Part shown: piece by piece, positions 6,994 to 11,345 of the stretch
How the letters are laid out: each line of letters opens with the position of its first letter
Position numbering within the stretch: the first letter of the stretch is position 1
NCBI GenBank assembly: GCA_002937525.1
Contig: PTKA01000006.1
Coordinates: forward strand, 1 to 11,345
Direction of reading: 5' to 3'
DNA: 11,345 bases
From: Alphaproteobacteria bacterium MarineAlpha10_Bin3
Lineage (GTDB): Bacteria; Pseudomonadota; Alphaproteobacteria; UBA8366; GCA-2717185
Notes under the pieces: model-generated
Told to the model about the DNA's origin: nothing
What the model saw: only the letters and a program-made list of their open reading frames with translations
Database searches by the model: none
Program-made: the position numbers and the translations under genes

Positions 6994-7751
6994 CCAATCT
7001 TGTGGTCCATGACCTTCACAAGCGCTTCGGCGGATTGCAGGTCCTCAAGGGCGTCGAATTCGAGATCAACGGGGCGGAACTGATCGGCCTGATCGGCCCC
7101 AACGGGGCCGGCAAGACGACCCTGACCAACATTTTGGACGGCGCTATAAAACCGAACAGCGGAACGGTGTATTTGAATGGCGTGCGCATCGACCAGCTGG
7201 CCCCCTATCAGGTGGCCAAGGTGGGGCTGGGCCGAACCTTCCAGGTAACCCGGTCGTTCCGCCGCATGACGGTACTGGAAAATCTTTATGTCCCGGCGAT
7301 GGCGCTGGACCGGGGGTATTCCAAGGCCCGCATTGCCGAAAAAGCGATGGAAATTCTTGAATTCCTGACCATCGATCACCTGCGCAACGAATATGCGCAA
7401 GCCCTTTCCGGCGGCCAGCAAAAGCTGCTCGAACTCGGACGGCTGTTGATGCACGACCCCGAAGTGATCATTCTGGACGAACCGTTTGCCGGCGTTCATC
7501 CATCGCTGATGGAGATTATCTATAATTATATCAACCGGGTGAACGAGTCCGGCAAGGCGATCATCCTGATCAGCCATCAGATGGATTCGATTTTCACGCT
7601 GTGCAAGCGCCTGCTGGTGCTGAACGGCGGCGTTCTGATCGCCGATGGGCCCCCGGACGAAGTCAAGCGCGACCCCACCGTGATCGAAGCATATCTGGGG
7701 ACGGACGAGGATGAAGATATGCATCACGACGCGCAAGCAAGCCAAGCCTGA
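6990..7751 (+). CDS. livG: ABC transporter ATP-binding protein (LivG family)
   Basis: This cytoplasmic ATPase powers the importer as partner of LivF. It has 253 residues, normal for LivG. Walker A is GPNGAGKTT (36-44), the Q-loop glutamine is Q85 in GRTFQ, the signature is LSGGQQ (139-144), Walker B is VIILDEP (159-165) with the family's FAGVHP after it, and the switch histidine is H196 in ISHQMD. All catalytic motifs look intact. The tail after residue 237 (GTDEDEDMHHDAQASQA) is acidic and histidine-bearing and less typical. ATG 6990 overlaps the LivM stop by four bases (ATGA), implying coupled translation. The frame is open upstream, but that stretch lies inside LivM. Confidence 0.95.
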   Translation: MTNLVVHDLHKRFGGLQVLKGVEFEINGAELIGLIGPNGAGKTTLTNILDGAIKPNSGTVYLNGVRIDQLAPYQVAKVGLGRTFQVTRSFRRMTVLENLYVPAMALDRGYSKARIAEKAMEILEFLTIDHLRNEYAQALSGGQQKLLELGRLLMHDPEVIILDEPFAGVHPSLMEIIYNYINRVNESGKAIILISHQMDSIFTLCKRLLVLNGGVLIADGPPDEVKRDPTVIEAYLGTDEDEDMHHDAQASQA

Positions 7752-7753
7752 CA

Positions 7754-8485
7754 ATGGCCGAACCTGCACAAACCGAAGCGATGCTTGAAATTATCGGCCT
7801 CGACGTCGGGTATTACAAGGATCTGAATATCATATCGGGCCTGAATATCACGGCGCGAAAAAATCAGATCACGGCGATCCTGGGCGCCAATGGGGTCGGC
7901 AAATCAACCGCGCTGAAGGCGATGTTTGGCTTCCTGAAGCCGAATGCGGGGGAAATTCTGCTGCAAGGCGAGAGCATCATCGATGTTCCAACCCACGAAA
8001 AAATCCTCAAGGGGCTGGCTTATATCCCCCAACAGCCCAGTATCTTCAAGGATATGTCGGTCGAAGAAAATCTGGAATTGGGCGGCTGGACCTTCAAGCG
8101 CGACAAGAAAACGATCCGCGATAAAATCGAGGCGAATTACGAACGCTTCCCGATCCTCAAGGAAAAACGCAAACAGATCACCGGCGAATTGTCCGGCGGC
8201 CAGCAGCGCATGGTCGAAATCAGCCGCACCTTGATGGCCGAACCCAAGATGCTGTTGATCGACGAGCCGACCGCCGGCCTGTCCAAGATGCTGGCGCAGG
8301 AAGTCTACCAGATGTTGCAGGAACTGACGTCGCGCGACAATCTGTCGATTCTGATCGTCGATCAGGAAATCCGCCAGGCCCTGAAGATTGCCGACTATGT
8401 CTATGTTCTGGAACTCGGCCGGAACAAATTCGAGGGGCCGGCTAAAGAATTCGACGATCTTGAAAAGGCGTTCTGGGTCGGTTGA
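7754..8485 (+). CDS. livF: ABC transporter ATP-binding protein (LivF family)
   Basis: This is the second ATPase of the importer, 243 residues. Walker A is GANGVGKST (44-52), the Q-loop residue is in YIPQQ (90-94), the signature is LSGGQQ (146-151) and Walker B is MLLIDEP (166-172), followed by TAGLS. The switch position reads VDQE (202-205) rather than a histidine. LivF proteins commonly have VEQN here, so this is a family trait and not a lesion. The gene starts two bases after the LivG stop. Neither ATG 7754 nor in-frame ATG 7781 (MLEIIGLDVGY) has a strong ribosome site. Many LivF proteins begin at the equivalent of the second, so the first nine residues are uncertain. It is the last transporter gene. 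Confidence 0.94.
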   Translation: MAEPAQTEAMLEIIGLDVGYYKDLNIISGLNITARKNQITAILGANGVGKSTALKAMFGFLKPNAGEILLQGESIIDVPTHEKILKGLAYIPQQPSIFKDMSVEENLELGGWTFKRDKKTIRDKIEANYERFPILKEKRKQITGELSGGQQRMVEISRTLMAEPKMLLIDEPTAGLSKMLAQEVYQMLQELTSRDNLSILIVDQEIRQALKIADYVYVLELGRNKFEGPAKEFDDLEKAFWVG

Positions 8486-8575
8486 CACAACGGCCGGCCG
8501 CGCACGGGCAAATATTATCCTTGTTTTTTGCATGCCCACTCGCCACATTGCGCCTCGCTGGAGGCCCGTGGCAAT

Positions 8576-8601
8576 GCGGGCTTTCCTATCCTGAAGCCCG
8601 C
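8576..8601. terminator. Inverted repeat after livF, terminator-like but without a T-tract
   Basis: GCGGGCTT (8576-8583) and AAGCCCGC (8594-8601) form a perfect eight-base-pair stem with a ten-base loop. A smaller hairpin, GCCTC-GCTG-GAGGC, precedes it at 8552-8565. No T-run follows on either strand, so this could be a factor-assisted terminator, an mRNA 3' end structure for the transporter operon, or part of the leader of the 48-residue gene. Confidence 0.35.
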
Positions 8602-8621
8602 CGCACACCGATTGGAAGCCG

Positions 8622-8768
8622 ATGGCCAGAAAACCGAATTACGGCTTTGAACGCCGCGAACGCGAAAAAGCCCGCGCCTTGAAAAAGGCCGCACGTCAGG
8701 CCGCGAAGCAGGAAAAAGCCGCCCTGCGCAAGGATAATCCAGAAGGCGAAAAACCCGACCAGAATTAA
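8622..8768 (+). CDS. Small basic protein, 48 aa, conserved-looking
   Basis: ATG 8622 to TAA 8768 encodes 48 residues beginning MARKPNYGFERREREKARAL and ending GEKPDQN. It is strongly basic, rich in Lys, Arg, Ala, Glu and Gln, and probably one long helix with a polar tail. The PNYGFE start followed by a charged helix resembles small hypothetical proteins I recall from many proteobacteria; none has a function I know. A modest ribosome site (GGAAG) lies just upstream. The gene sits 136 bases after livF, beyond two hairpins, so it may have its own transcript. Its stop is 17 bases from the stop of the convergent oxygenase gene. A nucleic-acid or ribosome association would fit the charge but is not shown. 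An overlapping frame at 8482-8682 looks non-coding by comparison. Confidence 0.65.
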   Translation: MARKPNYGFERREREKARALKKAARQAAKQEKAALRKDNPEGEKPDQN

Positions 8769-8785
8769 TACCAAGGAGCCGGCCT

Positions 8786-9943
8786 TCAGATGCTCAAATC
8801 GAGCAAATTGTAATCCTTCAACCCGGCTTTCGCCTCCGCATTCCACTGGTAGCGCTCGCCTGAATCGGCGAACGGGGCGTAGTCGAACGGCGTCTCGTCG
8901 GGAAAGCGTTGGCACCGCGCATCGATGGCGTACCCGATCATCCGGGACCGCGCGCGGATGCGGGCCAGATCATAAACTTCCGGCGCGTTATGCACCCCGC
9001 CGCCCCTGACGCCCAGCACCGACGACCGGCGATGAAACCCGAAATTGACCGTCACCCGCCAATCTTCGCTGGTATTGGCGAACGAGCCATGCAGCGTTTG
9101 CCGGTTGGTGATCGCAACGTCGCCGGGTTCGCAGATCAGCGGCAGCGCGTCGCCAAGCCGCTGCGACCCCGATTCTTCGACCATCGCCTTGATGTCCACC
9201 TTGCCCAGCTTATGCGTGCCCGGCACGACCCAGACCCCGTTGGCCGCCGTACAGCCATAGAGGTGCGCCATGAAGTTGAAGCCATGGCAGCCCTGGTCCC
9301 AGTCGGGGCTGTCCCAATGGGTGGTGCCGTCCTGATGCCAGGCAACGGACGCCCCGCGCCCCGGCTCCTTGATAAAAAGCGCCTCGTTGAAGGGCGTGAA
9401 ATCGTCGCCGTTGATCGCGGCGGCGATCGCCAGTAGCCCGGGGTGGCCGTAGACCCGCAAACACGCATCGGAGAATTGCAGCGACCCGAGGATCAGATAG
9501 ACGATTTCCTCGGGGGCGTCGGGGTCCGGAACCGGTTCCGCCATCTTCACCGGATGCCGGCCATTGGCCAGATCGGTGCCGCCAAAGGGGTCGCCCAGCG
9601 GTTTGGACCAGAACAGCGTCGATGCCTCGCAATCGACGCCCCGCGCCGGGCGGCCCTTGGCGTCGACGCGCGAATCCCGCCCGGTCGGCAGCCGTTCGAG
9701 GATATCGAACAGATCTTTTTCGATATCGGCCAGTTCCCCGGCGTCCAGCACGCCTTCGAAAATATAGAAGCCGTGGCGCCAATAGGCGTCGAGGATGCCG
9801 GCATCCAGCGAACCATCGGCGTTGAAGCGCAGCGGCCCGCGGTTGTTCAGGGCGCGGGCGCGCTTCTCACCATCCCGAAGATAGGCCCGCATGAGGGCGT
9901 CATCGCCGTCTGTCCCGCGCGCCGTAATCGTCGAAATAGCCAT
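8786..9943 (-). CDS. Phytanoyl-CoA dioxygenase (PhyH) family Fe(II)/2-oxoglutarate oxygenase
   Basis: This 385-residue cytoplasmic oxygenase should use Fe(II), 2-oxoglutarate and O2 to hydroxylate a small organic substrate. The iron triad is visible: H203 and D205 in WHQDGTTHWD, and H285 in QTLHGSFANTS. R296, eleven residues after the last histidine, is placed to bind 2-oxoglutarate, with the same spacing as in human PhyH. Strands around FNEALFIKEPG (185-195), the core HGFNFMAHLYGCTAANGVWVVPGTHK (220-245) and GDVAITN (274-280) fit the jelly-roll fold. The length is at the long end for the family. An N-terminal helical region around 15-45 and the segment 88-145 precede the core. ATG 9943 has a fair ribosome site (GGGCGGA), and a good promoter-like element lies upstream. 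The family covers many substrates (fatty acyl-CoAs, ectoine, halogenated or natural-product compounds). The true one is unknown. Confidence 0.9.
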   Translation of the reverse strand: MAISTITARGTDGDDALMRAYLRDGEKRARALNNRGPLRFNADGSLDAGILDAYWRHGFYIFEGVLDAGELADIEKDLFDILERLPTGRDSRVDAKGRPARGVDCEASTLFWSKPLGDPFGGTDLANGRHPVKMAEPVPDPDAPEEIVYLILGSLQFSDACLRVYGHPGLLAIAAAINGDDFTPFNEALFIKEPGRGASVAWHQDGTTHWDSPDWDQGCHGFNFMAHLYGCTAANGVWVVPGTHKLGKVDIKAMVEESGSQRLGDALPLICEPGDVAITNRQTLHGSFANTSEDWRVTVNFGFHRRSSVLGVRGGGVHNAPEVYDLARIRARSRMIGYAIDARCQRFPDETPFDYAPFADSGERYQWNAEAKAGLKDYNLLDLSI

Positions 9944-9977
9944 TTATTCCGCCCTTCAGCCACCCATAACGCCACAT

Positions 9978-10007
9978 CTTATAGCAAAGCGCGCCGATCC
10001 AAATCAA
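9978..10007 (-). promoter_or_regulatory. Candidate promoter for the PhyH-family gene
   Basis: On the minus strand, TTGATT (10007-10002) and TATAAG (9983-9978) are separated by 18 bases. The -10 matches five of six consensus positions and is preceded by TGC, the extended -10 arrangement. Initiation near 9971 would give a leader of about 28 bases to ATG 9943. This is the best promoter match in the window. Confidence 0.5.
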
Positions 10008-10010
10008 AAG

Positions 10011-10042
10011 CGGACAGGCCGCCAGCCGGTCATTATGCTGGC
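10011..10042 (+). promoter_or_regulatory. Candidate promoter and overlapping inverted repeat for the monooxygenase gene
   Basis: CGGACA (10011-10016) and TATGCT (10034-10039), 17 bases apart, each match consensus at four of six positions. A perfect inverted repeat, GCCAGC (10021-10026) and GCTGGC (10037-10042) with ten bases between, covers the spacer and -10, where a repressor could act. Both the promoter and operator roles are inferred from position. Confidence 0.33.
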
Positions 10043-10075
10043 CGTGCCCCGAGTTTCAGTCAGGAGAGCCGATCG

Positions 10076-11345
10076 ATGCCGCTAGCCGCGAACCACAATG
10101 CCACGTCCGAATTCGATGTCATCATCGTCGGGGCCGGCGTCAGCGGGCTCTACGCACTGCATCGCCTGCGCGCCATCGGACGCAAGGCCGTGGTCTTCGA
10201 GGCCGGCGGCGACGTGGGCGGCACCTGGTTCTGGAACCGCTATCCGGGCTGCCGCTGTGATGTCGAAAGCATGGAATATTCCTATTCCTTCAGCAACGAC
10301 CTCCAGCAGGAATGGCGGTGGCCGGAACGCTACGGCACGCAAAGCGAAATCCTGCGCTACATCAGGCACGTCACCGAACGCCTCGATCTGCGCCGCGACA
10401 TCCGCTTCGACACGCGCGTCCGTGCCGCCAAATTCGACGATGCGCATAACCGCTGGATCCTGGAAACCGACCGGCACGGCGTGGTCTCTGCGCCGGTCTG
10501 CATCATGGCGACGGGCAATCTTTCGACGCCGCGCGTGCCGGACTTTCCCGGCCTGGAGAGCTTCAAAGGCGACTGGTACCACACCGGCCTGTGGCCGCAT
10601 GACGGCGTGGACTTCACCGGCCTGCGGGTCGGCGTTATCGGCACCGGCGCGTCGGGCGTACAATCGATCCCGCATATCGCCAAACAAGCCCGTCATTTGC
10701 ATGTCTTCCAGCGCACCGCTAATTTCAGCCTGCCGGCCCGCAACGGCGCGATGGACCCCGGCATTGAAAAGCGGCACAAGGCGCAATATGTGCAACGCCG
10801 CCGGGCCGCCTACGACACGCCGTTCGGTATTTCCGGCTATCCGCCGCCGGATAAATCGGCGCTCGACGCCACGCCGGCCGAACGCGAAGCGCTCTACGAG
10901 GCGAAATGGGCCGAAGGCGGCTCGATCAGCTTCCTTTATGCCTATAACGACCTGCTGGTGAACAAGGAAGCCAACGACACCGCGTCGCAATTCGTGCGCA
11001 ACAAGATCCGCAAGACCGTCAACGACCCGGCCGTGGCCGAACTGCTGGCCCCCAAAGGCCACCCCATCGGCACCAAGCGCCTGATCCTCGACACTGGCTA
11101 TTACGAAACCTACAACCGCGACAACGTAACCCTGGTCGATGTCGCCAGCGCGCCGATCGAAACGATCACGCCGTCCGGCCTGCGCACCGCGCAGGCGCAA
11201 TACGCGCTCGACGCCATCGTCTTCGCCACCGGCTTCGACGCCATGACCGGGGCGCTGCTGGATATCGATCTGCAGGGCACCGGCGGCGCGCGGCTGAAGG
11301 ATAAATGGGCCGACGGTCCGCGCTCCTATCTTGGCTTGATGATGG
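10076..11345 (+). CDS. Type I Baeyer-Villiger flavin monooxygenase, 3' end cut by window
   Basis: The frame is open from ATG 10076 to the window end (423 residues). Enzymes of this class use FAD, NADPH and O2 to insert oxygen into ketones, giving esters or lactones. The first dinucleotide-binding motif is GAGVSG (19-24) and the second is GTGASG (189-194). The class fingerprint FxGxxxHTxxWP is exact in FKGDWYHTGLWP (163-174). The second class motif GGTWFWNRYPGCRCD (48-62) is also present, as is FATGFD (383-388). These separate it from ordinary flavin-containing monooxygenases. Known enzymes of this type have about 530-550 residues, so roughly 100-130 are missing off the edge. The start has the ribosome site AGGAG about ten bases upstream. 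The gene is divergent from the PhyH-family oxygenase, suggesting shared control. Substrate not predictable; cyclic, linear or aromatic ketones are all possible. Confidence 0.92.
   Translation, partial: MPLAANHNATSEFDVIIVGAGVSGLYALHRLRAIGRKAVVFEAGGDVGGTWFWNRYPGCRCDVESMEYSYSFSNDLQQEWRWPERYGTQSEILRYIRHVTERLDLRRDIRFDTRVRAAKFDDAHNRWILETDRHGVVSAPVCIMATGNLSTPRVPDFPGLESFKGDWYHTGLWPHDGVDFTGLRVGVIGTGASGVQSIPHIAKQARHLHVFQRTANFSLPARNGAMDPGIEKRHKAQYVQRRRAAYDTPFGISGYPPPDKSALDATPAEREALYEAKWAEGGSISFLYAYNDLLVNKEANDTASQFVRNKIRKTVNDPAVAELLAPKGHPIGTKRLILDTGYYETYNRDNVTLVDVASAPIETITPSGLRTAQAQYALDAIVFATGFDAMTGALLDIDLQGTGGARLKDKWADGPRSYLGLMM

Noticed and set aside
8403..8430. Apparent loss of the switch histidine in LivF (VDQE)
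   Set aside because: LivF family members commonly have VEQN at this position, so this is not a broken ATPase.
8482..8682. 66-residue frame overlapping the end of livF and the 48-residue gene
   Set aside because: It runs through two hairpins and lacks a ribosome site. The 48-residue frame overlapping it has far more protein-like features.
10082..11200. 372-residue minus-strand frame opposite the monooxygenase
   Set aside because: The plus strand carries exact Baeyer-Villiger fingerprints. The antisense frame is composition-driven.

Overview
The window is GC-rich, densely coded DNA with long spurious antisense reading frames. Its gene content (branched-chain amino acid type ABC transporter, M81 metallopeptidase, phytanoyl-CoA dioxygenase family oxygenase, Baeyer-Villiger type flavin monooxygenase) suits a free-living, metabolically versatile alphaproteobacterium, perhaps Rhodospirillales-like. 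That placement is an impression from gene style; there is no rRNA or other phylogenetic marker. I see no tRNA, CRISPR array, insertion sequence, integrase or phage gene.

Left block (1-2855, minus strand). A probable three-gene operon is read right to left: an unrecognised 107-residue protein, an M81 (MlrC-like) zinc metallopeptidase, and a zinc-finger/SAM C-methyltransferase cut off by the window start. The gaps are about 20-26 bases. A promoter-like element lies just upstream of the first gene.

Divergent control region (2856-3166). This 311-base gap becomes markedly AT-rich towards the transporter. It carries promoter-like boxes, a perfect CATATT-N5-AATATG palindrome, three GATTC repeats and a 36-codon leader ORF whose stop overlaps the start of the next gene.

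Central block (3167-8485, plus strand). A complete LivJ/K-H-M-G-F type ABC importer: secreted substrate-binding protein, two permeases and two ATPases. A strong GC hairpin followed by T-rich sequence separates the binding-protein gene from the permeases. It probably acts as a partial terminator or mRNA stabiliser, giving more binding protein than membrane complex. The four remaining genes overlap or nearly touch. The first permease begins at a GTG beyond the hairpin and has an unusual, roughly 100-residue hydrophobic N-terminal extension.

Right block (8486-11345). A small basic 48-residue protein gene follows the transporter. It converges on a minus-strand phytanoyl-CoA dioxygenase family gene. 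That gene is divergent from a type I Baeyer-Villiger monooxygenase running off the right edge, and the two share a 132-base promoter region.

Taken together the window looks like a catabolic or uptake locus: an importer for an amino-acid, amide or peptide-like compound, a divergent amide-bond-cleaving metallohydrolase, and two oxygenases. The substrate cannot be read from the sequence, and linking the blocks into one pathway is inference. I did not find a clearly new defence, mobile or RNA system. The most interesting items are the permease fusion, the leader/operator architecture upstream of the transporter, and the small proteins.
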